The notes beneath the pieces are model-generated. The model worked only from the letters and a program-made list of their open reading frames with translations. It ran no database searches and had not been told where the DNA came from. Of a stretch of 64,000 nt of DNA, positions 46,622 through 56,997 are shown one piece after another (within the stretch, counting starts at the first letter, position 1; every line of letters starts with the position of its first letter). The position numbers and the translations under genes were made by a program. Source of the stretch: Cyanobacterium stanieri LEGE 03274 (GTDB taxonomy: Bacteria; Cyanobacteriota; Cyanobacteriia; Cyanobacteriales; Cyanobacteriaceae); contig NZ_JADEWC010000011.1 of the NCBI RefSeq assembly GCF_015207825.1, forward strand, positions 1 through 64,000. The letters are read 5' to 3'.

Positions 46622-47986
46622 GTGAAAAAATCATCCATGAATGTAAGCAACCCCTCACAAATTCCCGTCACCAACGACAAAAACTTGAAAGGATTTGACT
46701 ACAAAAACCCCCCCTCCCAAGAATTAATCGATCAATGCGTCCATTGTGGCTTCTGTCTTTCCACCTGCCCTAGTTATCGCATCATCGGTAAAGAAATGGA
46801 CTCCCCGAGGGGAAGAATCTACCTCATGGATGCCATCAATAAAGGAGAGGCTAGTTTAAATCAAGCTACCGCCCAACACTTCGACAGTTGCTTAGGTTGC
46901 CTTGCCTGTGTAAGTACCTGTCCATCAGGGGTACAATACGACCAACTTATTGCCAAAACTCGCCCCCAAGTGGAAAGAAATCAACCCCGTAACCCATGGG
47001 AAAAATTTCTGCGTTTCATCATTTTTAATCTTTTCCCCTATCCCAAAAGACTAGGCTTTTTCCTACCTCTGTTGTGGCTTTACCAAGTATCAGGATTACA
47101 AACCCTCGTGAGAAAAATTAAACTCCTCAAACCCTTTCCCCGCATGGAGGCGATGGAATCTATTTTGCCAAAAATTAGCCTTAAAACCATTAACAAAAAA
47201 TATCCTTATACTATCCCCAGTCAAACAGATAAAAAATATCGAGTAGGAGTTATTTTAGGCTGTGTGCAAAGACTCTTTTTTGATTCCGTCAATGAAGCCA
47301 CCGTCAGGGTGTTAACCGCCAATGGCTGTGAAGTTGTGATACCCCCTTCCCAGGGTTGTTGCTCTGCGCTCCCAGCGCACCAGGGCCAAGAAAATCAAGC
47401 CCAAGCCTTAGCCCGTCAGATGATTGATAGTTTTGCCGATACCGATGTGGATTACATTATCATCAACGCTGCAGGTTGTGGACACACCCTCAAGGAATAT
47501 GCCCACATTTTAGCCGATGATCCTGAATATTTACCTAAAGCCCAAAAGTTTGTCAGTAAGGTTCGTGATGTGCAAGAGTTCCTTGCAGAAATTGATTTCA
47601 CAGCCCCTCTGAGTGCTATTACGGAGGATAAATTTACCCTTGTATATCAGGATGCCTGTCACCTGCTCCATGGTCAAAAAATCAGTTTACAGCCCCGTAA
47701 ATTACTTAACATGATTCCCAATATTGAATTAAAAGAACCCCTCGACGCTGCCTTATGTTGTGGTAGTGCGGGAGTTTATAATATGTTACAACCTGAAGTT
47801 GCTGACGAATTAGGCGAACAAAAAGTGCGTAATTTACTCAATACGGGGGCAAGGGCGATCGCCTCTCCTAACCCCGGTTGTGCGTTACAAATTACTAAAC
47901 ATTTAGCAAAACAAGGGCATAATATTTCTGTTTTTCATCCCATGGAATTGTTAGATAAATCTATTCGGGGAGAGAAAGTGATGTAA
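46622..47986 (+). CDS. Glycolate oxidase iron-sulfur subunit-like protein (GlcF type)
   Basis: A 454-residue (4Fe-4S) protein. Two ferredoxin-type clusters lie near the N-terminus: CVHCGFCLSTCPSYRIIGKE and CLGCLACVSTCPSG. Two Cys-rich CCG domains follow, with GCCSALPAHQG and, further on, ALCCGSAGVYN. The layout matches GlcF and related heterodisulfide reductase-like subunits. It would pass electrons from a GlcD-type FAD dehydrogenase to a membrane or soluble acceptor in glycolate or lactate oxidation. No glcD gene is in the window. The start is GTG 46622; ATG 46637 is an alternative. Confidence 0.88.
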   Translation: MKKSSMNVSNPSQIPVTNDKNLKGFDYKNPPSQELIDQCVHCGFCLSTCPSYRIIGKEMDSPRGRIYLMDAINKGEASLNQATAQHFDSCLGCLACVSTCPSGVQYDQLIAKTRPQVERNQPRNPWEKFLRFIIFNLFPYPKRLGFFLPLLWLYQVSGLQTLVRKIKLLKPFPRMEAMESILPKISLKTINKKYPYTIPSQTDKKYRVGVILGCVQRLFFDSVNEATVRVLTANGCEVVIPPSQGCCSALPAHQGQENQAQALARQMIDSFADTDVDYIIINAAGCGHTLKEYAHILADDPEYLPKAQKFVSKVRDVQEFLAEIDFTAPLSAITEDKFTLVYQDACHLLHGQKISLQPRKLLNMIPNIELKEPLDAALCCGSAGVYNMLQPEVADELGEQKVRNLLNTGARAIASPNPGCALQITKHLAKQGHNISVFHPMELLDKSIRGEKVM

Positions 47987-48097
47987 TGATCAGCATTAGG
48001 GGTTATAAAATTTTTGGCAGTGCTTAATTAGGGGATGAAATGTATTTGAATTATTCAAACAACTTAGTATTTCAAATATTATCCCCATTGCCCGTTA

Positions 48098-49387
48098 TTA
48101 ACTACCATGTACCTCACACACGGCATAATATTGGGGACAAAGGTATTGGGAGACGTAACATTTTATTTGTTCCGCGGATAAATTCATTAATATTTGAGGA
48201 TATTGGAGAGCTAATTTAGCATCTTTTAAAACGTGATAATAGCCATATATACCTGCTAATTGTTCAGGGGTTTCGGTGGAAAATATATAGTCATGAATTA
48301 AAGATTTTTTGAAGTTTTCTAGTTCTTTTTCATCAATAGATTTTGTTTGTAGATTATAAATTTCTTGACGAATAAATTCTTCTATTTTATTTATATTTTG
48401 AGGAGATAAATAAGCAGAAATAGTAAATAAACTAGAGTCTTTTTGTAGGGAAAAATCACAGCTAATATCTAATACTAATTGTTTTTCTTCCCTCAATTGT
48501 CGCACTAAACGGGAAGTTCTTCCCCCAGCCAAAATCATCGAAATCAAGTCAAGGGCGATCGCCCCTTCAAGATTATCAATACCAGGACCACTCCAGCCCA
48601 TAATTAAGCGAGACTGCTCAAGACGGGGAAAACATAACTGTTGACGGCGAATATCCACCATGGGCGGTTCACTATCAAACCCCACAGGGGGACACTCCGA
48701 GCGCACCCCAAAATTACCAAAAGAATCCTCGATAAGGGCGATCGCATCTTGTTCCCGAATATCCCCCACCAACACCACCGACATCCGCTCAGGCTGATAA
48801 TGGGTTTTATGAAAACAACGCATCTGATTAGGAGTATTTTCCAACAATAAACCCTCCTCCCCCAACACCGAACGACCATAAGGATGACAAGGATAAATCA
48901 AATTAGAAAGACATTGAAAAGCCAACCAATCATAATCATCATTACTCCCCCTCAACTCCTCCAAAACCACATCCCTTTCCAAATAAAACTCCTCATCAGG
49001 AATCTGAGCCTGTAACAAAATATCACCCAAATAAGGCAAAGTCGCCGACATATACTGACTCGCCGTCACCAAAAAGAAATGAGCATAATCATAACTCGTA
49101 GCCGCATTGGCAAATCCCCCATTGTTCTCCACCACAAAATCAAACTCCCCTGGTAACACATTCAAAGAACCCTTAAAAATCATATGTTCCAAAAAATGTG
49201 CTATCCCAGACCAACCAACAGGCTCTCTCCTCACCCCCGCATCAACCCAAACATCCGCCACCACCACCGAACTATGGGGCATATCCTGATGAATAACACT
49301 CAACCCATTAGATAAATGAAAAACATTAACCTGGCTTTGATTAATCAACTTTTGGAAATTTGACTTATTACTTGTAGATAAAACCAT
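48098..49387 (-). CDS. M16-family zinc peptidase
   Basis: A 429-residue inverzincin. It has SGIAHFLEHMIFKG with the HxxEH zinc motif, then the downstream acidic ligand region YLERDVVLEELRGSNDD. HYQPERMSVVLVGDI and GGRTSRLVRQLREEKQLV follow in the second half. The motifs are complete, so it should be an active pitrilysin/PqqF-like or processing-type peptidase. No signal peptide is seen, which suggests a cytosolic location. Many cyanobacteria carry two adjacent M16 genes, one active and one not; here only one is found. Confidence 0.92.
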   Translation of the reverse strand: MVLSTSNKSNFQKLINQSQVNVFHLSNGLSVIHQDMPHSSVVVADVWVDAGVRREPVGWSGIAHFLEHMIFKGSLNVLPGEFDFVVENNGGFANAATSYDYAHFFLVTASQYMSATLPYLGDILLQAQIPDEEFYLERDVVLEELRGSNDDYDWLAFQCLSNLIYPCHPYGRSVLGEEGLLLENTPNQMRCFHKTHYQPERMSVVLVGDIREQDAIALIEDSFGNFGVRSECPPVGFDSEPPMVDIRRQQLCFPRLEQSRLIMGWSGPGIDNLEGAIALDLISMILAGGRTSRLVRQLREEKQLVLDISCDFSLQKDSSLFTISAYLSPQNINKIEEFIRQEIYNLQTKSIDEKELENFKKSLIHDYIFSTETPEQLAGIYGYYHVLKDAKLALQYPQILMNLSAEQIKCYVSQYLCPQYYAVCEVHGS

Positions 49388-49469
49388 GGATGAACAACGA
49401 GCTATCTTTATCCCATATTAGCCTTAAGCATCCCTTAACCATAACAATTATCTATAAATCATCACATTA

Positions 49470-49937
49470 TCAATCAATACGATTAACATTACCAGCCTTA
49501 ACCCACGCCTCCTGCCCAGTAGTCTCAACCCTTACCCTATCCCAATCATTATCATCACTCCTCCCCAAAATAATTAACTCCTGATTATAAGCAACCCCCC
49601 CAACCCGTTCAGAATTTTCCGTAGGTTCAGCCCTTAAAATAAGCCCCGTATTCCAAGTAACCGTAGCGCGATAAGCGCCTTCAGGTAACTCCTCCTCAGG
49701 TTCAGGTTCGGGTTCAGGCTCAGGTTCGGGTTCAGGCTCAGGTTCAGTAGAAGGATTTTCCGTCATCGTTGGCTCTTCCTCAGAAGGCTGTTGATTTTCG
49801 TATAACTCCATAGGATCATTAGGATCACCAGAAACCCTCGTTAAAAAGTAATAAGCACCTCCAGCTATTCCTCCACCAAACAAAACTATGCCGATGATAA
49901 AACCCAAAAGAAATTGAAAACAGCCAGATATGTTCAT
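49470..49937 (-). CDS. Membrane-anchored SH3 (SH3b) domain protein with Glu-Pro spacer
   Basis: A 155-residue protein. An N-terminal membrane helix (FLLGFIIGIVLFGGGIAGGAYYFL, about 9-32) is followed by an acidic linker with a run of EP repeats (about 63-82). A bacterial SH3 domain (about 87-155) comes last: YRATVTWNTGLILRAEP, RVGGVAYNQELIILGRSDD, WDRVRVETTGQEAWVKAGNV. The SH3b domain probably lies outside the cytoplasmic membrane, where the spacer could span part of the cell wall. It may bind peptidoglycan or a protein partner. It is downstream of the M16 peptidase in sequence but divergent from the cpcD-like and petH genes. Confidence 0.8.
   Translation of the reverse strand: MNISGCFQFLLGFIIGIVLFGGGIAGGAYYFLTRVSGDPNDPMELYENQQPSEEEPTMTENPSTEPEPEPEPEPEPEPEPEEELPEGAYRATVTWNTGLILRAEPTENSERVGGVAYNQELIILGRSDDNDWDRVRVETTGQEAWVKAGNVNRID
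49696..49747 (-). repeat. In-frame short tandem repeat coding for Glu-Pro
   Basis: Alternating GGTTCA/GGTTCG/GGCTCA hexamers on the plus strand, read as EP pairs on the minus strand. Such tracts can change length by slippage, so the spacer of the SH3 protein may vary between strains. Confidence 0.8.
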
Positions 49938-50199
49938 AGTAAATTATAGGGTAGGTGTGTCAAAATTTTTAGACATTATTATAACAACCCATGGTTATCA
50001 ATGAAAATTATCATCCCCTCGTAAACCATGAAACCTCAATAACTCTCAACATCTAAGCAGGACAAATTTTGGTAAGATTTAAAACTAAGCCTAAAAATAT
50101 CAAGAAAAAACTACCCCCAATGTAGTGAAAACTTGACATAGTAAGCGATTTAAGACAAACTTTAGATTACTTTAATAACATCAGGAGTATATTAAAGAT

Positions 50200-50496
50200 A
50201 TGAGAAATACCAAGGTTGTAAAAACTTTTGCTAAAAATCCCGCCGTTGAAGAGCGTCGTTTTTTATTTGAAGTTTCTGGAATTTCCCAACAGGGAGATAA
50301 CAACTTAGAATACGCCATTCGTAAGAGTGGAAATTCATTTTTAGCCGTTCCTTATTCTCGTATGAATCAGGAAATGAACCGCATTAACCGTTTAGGCGGT
50401 AAGATCGTTAACATCTCCCCTATCGGTGTAGTTGCTCCCGTAGCGGGAAATGCCGAACCTCAAGAGGCAGCAGCAGACCAAGAAACTGATAAATAA
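50200..50496 (+). CDS. Stand-alone CpcD-type linker domain protein similar to the PetH N-terminus
   Basis: 98 residues. The core from VKTF through NISPIG is a CpcD domain: [20 protein letters not shown], then [21 protein letters not shown]. By hand alignment about 58 of its first 81 residues are the same as in the PetH linker domain encoded 44 bases downstream. It then ends in an Ala/Glu-rich tail (EPQEAAADQETDK) with no FNR part. It could cap phycobilisome rods, as CpcD does, or compete with PetH for its rod site. AGGAG precedes the ATG by about 13 bases. Probably co-transcribed with petH; paralogy by duplication is the simplest reading. Confidence 0.82.
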   Translation: MRNTKVVKTFAKNPAVEERRFLFEVSGISQQGDNNLEYAIRKSGNSFLAVPYSRMNQEMNRINRLGGKIVNISPIGVVAPVAGNAEPQEAAADQETDK

Positions 50497-50527
50497 TTAA
50501 GGAGCAAAATCAGCGTAAGGAGTTTAG

Positions 50528-51751
<1,224 letters not shown>

Positions 51752-51777
51752 GTACTAGGTTTTGGTGTTAGGTTATG

Positions 51778-51813
51778 GGTGACAGTGGTTTGATAACTTC
51801 TGTTACCTTTTTT
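51778..51813 (+). terminator. Rho-independent terminator after petH
   Basis: An 8-bp stem GGTGACAG/CTGTTACC (51778-51785 and 51800-51807, one G-T pair) encloses a 14-base loop and is followed by six Ts. It begins 26 bases past the petH stop and lies just upstream of ndhS, so petH and ndhS may be transcribed separately or with partial read-through. Confidence 0.78.
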
Positions 51814-51837
51814 GTTGTTTATTGAGGATTTATAGTT

Positions 51838-52026
51838 ATGATTATTTTACCTGGTTCTGTGGTTAAGGTGAATAACCCTGATGATATTTACCATGATTTT
51901 CAAGGTTTGGTACAGAGGGTTTCTGATGGTAAGGCTGCGGTTTTATTTGAGGGGGGCAATTGGGATAAGTTAATTACTTTTAGGTTATCTGAATTGGAAA
52001 TTTTCGATCCTAAGGCGAAGAAATAA
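51838..52026 (+). CDS. ndhS: NDH-1 complex subunit NdhS
   Basis: A 62-residue SH3-like protein. [15 protein letters not shown] opens it; [22 protein letters not shown] and [14 protein letters not shown] form the barrel. This is the NdhS pattern. NdhS forms the ferredoxin-docking site on the thylakoid NDH-1 complex, which drives cyclic electron flow and respiration. A position next to petH links the two ferredoxin-using enzymes. The length is complete. It starts 24 bases after the petH terminator T-run. Confidence 0.93.
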   Translation: MIILPGSVVKVNNPDDIYHDFQGLVQRVSDGKAAVLFEGGNWDKLITFRLSELEIFDPKAKK

Positions 52027-52094
52027 TGGTTAACCTCTGTTTGGGATAAATTTTATAGTCTTGTCAAGGTGTTAGGTATCAGGTGTCATAGCAA

Positions 52095-52229
52095 GTTCGG
52101 ATAATCAGTTATAAATAGATTGTATATTCGTGACCCCACCGTGTAATTCATTGCACGGCTAACGGTGATTCGTTCAATAAATTGAACTAAGATATTACTC
52201 ATTTGTAAGTGATCAAGCGAATTTGATGT
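52095..52229. repeat. Interspersed intergenic repeat, copy 2
   Basis: Shares with copy 1 the TAGATTGTAT segment, the near-palindrome CCGTGTAATTCATTGCACGG (52139-52158), CTAACGGT, CGTTCAATAA and TTGTAAGTGATCAAG. A second inverted repeat, GTTCAAT-AA-ATTGAAC, is perfect here. It fills much of the 346-base gap after ndhS; nothing else is evident there except a hairpin at 52349. Confidence 0.85.
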
Positions 52230-52348
52230 AATGGTTAGCCTCTATTTGGGATAATGGTTTTCAGTATCTTTAGGTGGTAGGTTATCGTTTGTTAATTATT
52301 GTCAATTGTTAATTAACTGATGTTATCCCGAACTCACGTTAGTTAAAT

Positions 52349-52365
52349 GGTGGGCAATGCCCACC
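52349..52365 (-). terminator. Hairpin beside the end of the aminotransferase gene
   Basis: A GGTGGGC/GCCCACC stem of 7-8 bp with a 1-3 base loop, 8 bases past the stop codon of the minus-strand aminotransferase gene. There is no T-run, but the place suits a terminator. The same hairpin motif, with a different loop, lies at 27250. Confidence 0.5.
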
Positions 52366-52372
52366 CTACGGG

Positions 52373-53542
52373 CTAAATTAGTTTGTTGACAAATTGGCTA
52401 AATTTTTCTAATCCTTTGTTAATGGATGCCATGTCGGTGGCGTAAGAAAAACGAATACATCTATCTTCACCAAAGGCTATACCTGGGATGGTGGCGACGT
52501 TTTCTTCTTGGAGTAATTTTTTGCAAAAGTCAAGGGAGGTTAATCCTGTGGCATTTATATCGACAAAAAGATAAAATGCGCCTTGGGGCATGGGGGCGCT
52601 GATGTGGGGAATGCTGTTGATGGCTTGATAGATAATTTTTCTTCTTTGGCTAAAAGCGTCTAACATGGTTTTGACACAGTCTTGGGATGAGGTTAAGGCT
52701 GCGATCGCACCATATTGAGCAAAGGTACATACGTTAGATGTACTATGGCCCTGCACTTTTACCATGGCTTTAATAATTTCCGTGGGAGCGGCTACATAAC
52801 CGACACGCCATCCCGTCATGGAATAGGCTTTGGCAAAACCGTTACTGGTGATGGTACGTTTAAAAATTTCTTCATTTACCGCCCCAATGCTTAAATGGGT
52901 AGCTCCATCATAAAGAATTTTTTCATAAATTTCGTCGGATACTACCAAGATGTCATGGTCGATAATTACTTGGGCTAGAGCCTTGATTTCTTCTGGGCTA
53001 TACACTGCCCCTGTGGGGTTAGAAGGGCTGTTGAGGACAAATAATTTAGTTTTTGGGGTAATAGCTTGTTTTAATTGGTTTGCAGTGATTTTGTAGCCAT
53101 TTGCGGCGGTGGTAGGAACAATGACGGATTTTCCTCCTGCCAAAGTAACCATTTCAGGATAGCTCAACCAGTAGGGTGCGGGAATAATTACCTCATCCCC
53201 TGCTTCAATTAATACCATCATCAGGTTATATAAAGAGTGTTTGCCCCCATTGGTGACGATGATGTTTTCTGGTTGATAATTTAAGTTATTATCTTTTTGT
53301 AGTTTATGGGCGATCGCCTCTCGTAACGGTAACTCACCAACCGCCGCTCCATATTTCGTTTTACCATCATCCAGAGCTTTTTTTGCCGCCTCCTTAATGT
53401 GCGCTGGGGTATCAAAATCAGGCTCTCCCGCACTAAAACTACACACATCCAACCCCTGAGCCTTCATTGCCTTAGCTTCTGCGGTGATAGTTAAAGTAAT
53501 AGAAGGATTAACCTGAGCAATTCTTTGAGCTAATTTAATCAT
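52373..53542 (-). CDS. aspC: PLP-dependent aminotransferase, class I (aspartate aminotransferase-like)
   Basis: A 389-residue fold type I enzyme. It has [94 protein letters not shown], the PLP-Lys in [17 protein letters not shown], and [11 protein letters not shown]. The C-terminal arginine that binds the carboxylate is in [12 protein letters not shown]. It most closely resembles the aspartate/prephenate aminotransferase I-gamma group; aspartate or prephenate specificity cannot be settled here. Single gene. Confidence 0.92.
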   Translation of the reverse strand: MIKLAQRIAQVNPSITLTITAEAKAMKAQGLDVCSFSAGEPDFDTPAHIKEAAKKALDDGKTKYGAAVGELPLREAIAHKLQKDNNLNYQPENIIVTNGGKHSLYNLMMVLIEAGDEVIIPAPYWLSYPEMVTLAGGKSVIVPTTAANGYKITANQLKQAITPKTKLFVLNSPSNPTGAVYSPEEIKALAQVIIDHDILVVSDEIYEKILYDGATHLSIGAVNEEIFKRTITSNGFAKAYSMTGWRVGYVAAPTEIIKAMVKVQGHSTSNVCTFAQYGAIAALTSSQDCVKTMLDAFSQRRKIIYQAINSIPHISAPMPQGAFYLFVDINATGLTSLDFCKKLLQEENVATIPGIAFGEDRCIRFSYATDMASINKGLEKFSQFVNKLI

Positions 53543-53727
53543 GTTTTATTATAAAAATTTATCTTTTCACCATTTTAAATATTAAATAGTGTGCGGGGGT
53601 TAAAAAAATAACAAACTTCAGCTTTGTTACAAAACGTAAATCTACTCCATAAAAAACAAGGGGTAAAAGAATCATTGATCATTGTTTACTTTTCATTACC
53701 CCTTTATCACCCCATTTCTCCATTAAC

Positions 53728-54003
53728 TCACGAATGATTATGCTCAGCCAAAATTCTTTCCACCTTAGCTTCTTCTAACTTTGATATTATCCTAGTAGAT
53801 TCATGGAGATCCCTTTGAGTTTTAGTTAAACTTACCGTAGAGCCAATAGAAAACAATAATCCCATACCCATAAACGCCTTTATCCAAGAGTTCACAGGCA
53901 TATAAAAAATACCAATAGATGTTACACTCACAGAAATTATAAACGATAACCATGTTTGAATGACCCACGCAGAGCTATGGTTTTGAGTTATTTGTTCTTT
54001 CAT
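53728..54003 (-). CDS. YiaA/YiaB-like two-helix membrane protein
   Basis: A 91-residue protein with two hydrophobic helices at about 17-32 (LSFIISVSVTSIGIFY) and 40-60 (AFMGMGLLFSIGSTVSLTKT). The signature QRDLHE follows, then a charged C-terminal helix (SKLEEAKVERILAEHNHS). This is the YiaAB two-helix pattern. Its role is not known beyond being an inner-membrane protein. It lies alone in the gap between the aminotransferase gene and a repeat copy. Confidence 0.85.
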   Translation of the reverse strand: MKEQITQNHSSAWVIQTWLSFIISVSVTSIGIFYMPVNSWIKAFMGMGLLFSIGSTVSLTKTQRDLHESTRIISKLEEAKVERILAEHNHS

Positions 54004-54203
54004 ATTTGATACTGATATAGTAGATAGTCTTTATTTTATGAAAGATTAATTTGCACAAGGGAAATCATGTGACACTACTTCAATTGTCTGTTTCAATACA
54101 TTATACCCATTCATACCAAACGGAAAAATAAACATGAATAGGTGTTAGATTTTAATAATAAGTTTAGTCAATTAATTTGATTCAATGGTTTCAGTTATAT
54201 AAA

Positions 54204-54262
54204 ATTCGGAACATTAGTTATAAATAGATTCTATCTTCGCAGTTATCCCACCGTGTAAACAA
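54204..54262. repeat. Interspersed intergenic repeat, copy 3 (partial)
   Basis: Holds the left half of the repeat: ATTCGGAACATTAGTTATAAATAGATT, then CCCACCGTGTAA. It diverges in the palindrome (AACAATTGACCG) and lacks the right half. It lies in the 392-base gap between the YiaAB gene and the MerR-like gene, where nothing else is evident. Confidence 0.75.
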
Positions 54263-54395
54263 TTGACCGAAAATATAGATTAATCACCTCAAGGAATAGG
54301 GAAGATATTATTTTGTTTATGCTTGATTACTCAAAACCAATATTACAGTATAAATTGTTATTGACGTTTTAAGAATAAATAGATATATTAAGAAT

Positions 54396-55088
54396 ATGGA
54401 TTTAAAAAGCCTAGAAAACAGCCATCAAGAATGGCTAATCGATCAATTTGTGGAGGTAGCCAACCAACTATTACCCGACTATTTCCCCGAGATAAAAGGT
54501 AATACCAAAGTAAAAGAAGAAATTAACACCCGTCTGGTGCGTAGTTATACCAGTCAAAAATTAATGGATGAACCCATCCGCCAAAGTCGTTATGCTTTTT
54601 ATAACTATCGTCATCTATTACAGTTACTGTTAATTAAACGTTTATTGAGTGACGGTATCGGTACATCAGCTATTAACGATTTATTAACCTCGAAAACTAA
54701 TCAGGAGTTAAAAAGTTTATTAGTCGGGGGGGTACAAATTCATATTACCACTGCCCATCCCACGGTTTCTGATAATGCTGGTTCGAGTAATTCGGCTTTG
54801 GATTTTTTGGCGGATTTAAAGAAAAATAAACCTTCTACGCCTCTGCAATTTAGACCTTCTCATCAGAACGAGCGTACTATGTCTGCATTGGATAATTCCC
54901 TTGCTGATAACCTCGGCAAAGATGAGTTGGATATGTCGGAGGGGGAAAGGTGGACTCGTTTAAGGGTTGTGGATGGTTTAGAGTTACATATTCGTGATGA
55001 TTTTCTTTATCCCAATAGTATCAAGGAAAAGGAATCATTGATGGAACATTTGAGCAATATTTTAAGTAAATGGTTTAAAAAGAGGTAA
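54396..55088 (+). CDS. MerR-like HTH-domain protein
   Basis: A 230-residue protein. The segment about 48-110 (TRLVRSYTSQKLMDEPIRQ, then RYAFYNYRHLLQLLLIKRLL and GIGTSAINDLLTS) has the layout of a MerR-type winged helix: the recognition helix and wing, then the RLLSDG turn. The remaining part is Ser-rich (about 120-185) and ends in a charged helix. It is 2 bases upstream of a VWA-domain gene and likely co-transcribed. Regulation of, or binding to, its VWA partner is a guess. Confidence 0.72.
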   Translation: MDLKSLENSHQEWLIDQFVEVANQLLPDYFPEIKGNTKVKEEINTRLVRSYTSQKLMDEPIRQSRYAFYNYRHLLQLLLIKRLLSDGIGTSAINDLLTSKTNQELKSLLVGGVQIHITTAHPTVSDNAGSSNSALDFLADLKKNKPSTPLQFRPSHQNERTMSALDNSLADNLGKDELDMSEGERWTRLRVVDGLELHIRDDFLYPNSIKEKESLMEHLSNILSKWFKKR

Positions 55089-55090
55089 TT

Positions 55091-56329
55091 ATGAGCAATA
55101 TTAAGCCCCTAGTGCAATTTATTTGTTTAAGGGATGCGATTTCTTCCGATAAGGTTACTAATCTTGATGTGGTTGTCAGGATAACAGTGCCTGAGATTAA
55201 AACTAATCAAAAACGTCCTATGCTTAATTTAGGGTTGGTAATAGATCGTTCTGGGTCGATGCACGGCGCTAAGATGGAGTATGCCCGTCAAGCGGCTATT
55301 TATGGGGTGCAACAGTTGCTAGAGTGCGATCGTCTCAGTGTTACCATTTATGATGATGAGGTGGAAGTTATTATTCCTTCTCAACAGGTAAAGGATAAAT
55401 CTGATATTATCAACCGCATCAAAAGAATCCAACCCGATGGCATGACGGCATTATATGACGGTTGGTTAGAAGGAGCAACCCAAGTTAGTCAACATCTACA
55501 ACCTGAATCATTAAATCGAGTTATTCTTTTATCCGATGGTTTGGCTAATGTGGGGGAAACGAATCCTGATGTAATAGGGAATGATGTCCATGGTTTGAGT
55601 AAGAGGGGAGTTAGTACCACTACCATGGGTATTGGAGATGATTTTAATGAGGATTTGATGCAGGGTATTGCTTTATCAGGTGATGGTAATTATTACTATA
55701 TCCAAAACCCAGATCAATTACCTACTATCTTCAATGCAGAGTTACAGGGGATAATGGCAACCATCGGGCAAAGGGTGAGTTTAGGTGTCAGAACTTTTGC
55801 AGGGGTTGAATTGGTGGATGTGTTTAATGATTTGGAGAAGACGGAGTATGGTAATTATAAGTTACCGAATTTGATTGCGGGGAATGAGTTTGATATGGTG
55901 TTACGGTTGAAAATACCTGCCATGGCAAAGTCTGAGTGTTTGGTAAATTTCCGTCTGGCTTATGATGATAGTGAAACGCAATCAAGAAAGGTATCTCACC
56001 ATAAGTTACAGTTACCTGTAGTTAATTCGGCCCAATTGCATGATTATCCTTTTAATGAGAAGGTAAAAACAAAAGTCGCTCAGTTAGTGGCTTCACGGGC
56101 AAAAGAGGAGGCGGTAAGAAACCTTGACAGAGGAGATATACAGGGTACAAGAGAGCGTTTACAGATGGCGAAACAGGAGATGATGGATTCTGGTATATCT
56201 CTTGAGATGATGGCGCCTGAGATGGCGGAAATGGATGATTTATTGCAGGATTTGGATGAGGGTAAGACTAAATCTATGCGTAAGAATGCTCAATTTCAAA
56301 ACTACAATAAGCGCCGTAGTCGTCCTTAA
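55091..56329 (+). CDS. VWA-domain protein
   Basis: A 412-residue protein. A von Willebrand factor A domain covers about residues 40-215: LNLGLVIDRSGSMHGAKMEY with the MIDAS DxSxS motif, DRLSVTIYDDEVEVI, DGMTALYDGWLEG (the MIDAS Thr) and NRVILLSDGLANVGETNP. A beta-sandwich domain (about 225-315) follows, and then a helical C-terminus with a Met/Glu-rich stretch (LEMMAPEMAEMDDLLQDLDEG). No signal peptide is seen, so it is likely cytosolic. It is linked to the MerR-like gene. Confidence 0.9.
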   Translation: MSNIKPLVQFICLRDAISSDKVTNLDVVVRITVPEIKTNQKRPMLNLGLVIDRSGSMHGAKMEYARQAAIYGVQQLLECDRLSVTIYDDEVEVIIPSQQVKDKSDIINRIKRIQPDGMTALYDGWLEGATQVSQHLQPESLNRVILLSDGLANVGETNPDVIGNDVHGLSKRGVSTTTMGIGDDFNEDLMQGIALSGDGNYYYIQNPDQLPTIFNAELQGIMATIGQRVSLGVRTFAGVELVDVFNDLEKTEYGNYKLPNLIAGNEFDMVLRLKIPAMAKSECLVNFRLAYDDSETQSRKVSHHKLQLPVVNSAQLHDYPFNEKVKTKVAQLVASRAKEEAVRNLDRGDIQGTRERLQMAKQEMMDSGISLEMMAPEMAEMDDLLQDLDEGKTKSMRKNAQFQNYNKRRSRP

Positions 56330-56439
56330 TTTTGTAGTAAGCCCTTTAGGGCTTATATCAATAAATATTAATAAAATGCTATATTAGCTTGTCAAAATTG
56401 ATAAACTTCAAATACATAAATAAATCTCAGCCTAACATA

Positions 56440-56916
56440 ATGATCAATTTAGAACGTCTTTTATGGACAAAAAATGTCAGACCTAGCGATGGTACATGGG
56501 CTTATATGAACTTCAACATAGGGCAATTATTTAAACTAGGATGGAAAGCTACAGCTAACAAAAAAGATTACTTTAATGCAGATCAACTTGAAAGAAATGA
56601 TTTAATTCTACTCCGGCAACACGGCTATGTAAGTCATTTAGTAAAAGTGTTAAATCGTCAGGCTGAGTATGATGACTTAACTGGTGATTTTATTTTTTAC
56701 CGTATAGTCGAAATTGTCTGGAAAATTGATAATATTATACCCCCTTCAGAAAATTATAAAGCTGATAAGATATTTGACTTTCCAGAAGTTCTTCATTTTA
56801 TGGGCGGAAATGCGATGAAATTGCAGGATTTGCCTACGTTTCAGGAGGCTTGGAACCATAGAGGTGGTATCTCAGCATTTCAATCACACGTTGAGTCAAA
56901 ATTAGAACTAATATGA
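56440..56916 (+). CDS. Hypothetical protein
   Basis: About 158 residues from ATG 56440; a TTG start at 56389 would add 17. It has hydrophobic-aromatic patterns such as GTWAYMNFNIGQLFKLGWKA and ERNDLILLRQHGYVSHLV, then FIFYRIVEIVWKID. A beta-barrel of PUA-like type is possible from the alternation of strands, but I do not recognise the family. It has no signal peptide or membrane helix. Follows the VWA gene after about 110 bases, and converges with the Hsp70-like gene. Confidence 0.6.
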   Translation: MINLERLLWTKNVRPSDGTWAYMNFNIGQLFKLGWKATANKKDYFNADQLERNDLILLRQHGYVSHLVKVLNRQAEYDDLTGDFIFYRIVEIVWKIDNIIPPSENYKADKIFDFPEVLHFMGGNAMKLQDLPTFQEAWNHRGGISAFQSHVESKLELI

Positions 56917-56997
56917 AATCTAAAAAAAATTGCTATAAATATAATTCAGCTGGGGTATCATTTTAGAGGTTTTATTTGTCGCAAACATTTAAGTATT

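Noticed and set aside
49696-49747. Hexamer repeat considered as a CRISPR-like array
   Set aside because: Units of six bases with no spacers, read in frame as Glu-Pro pairs.
50100-50199. Possible sigma-70 promoter upstream of the cpcD-like gene (a TTGACA element)
   Set aside because: No good -10 box stands at 16-18 bases from it; the best candidates match only three of six positions or are too far away.
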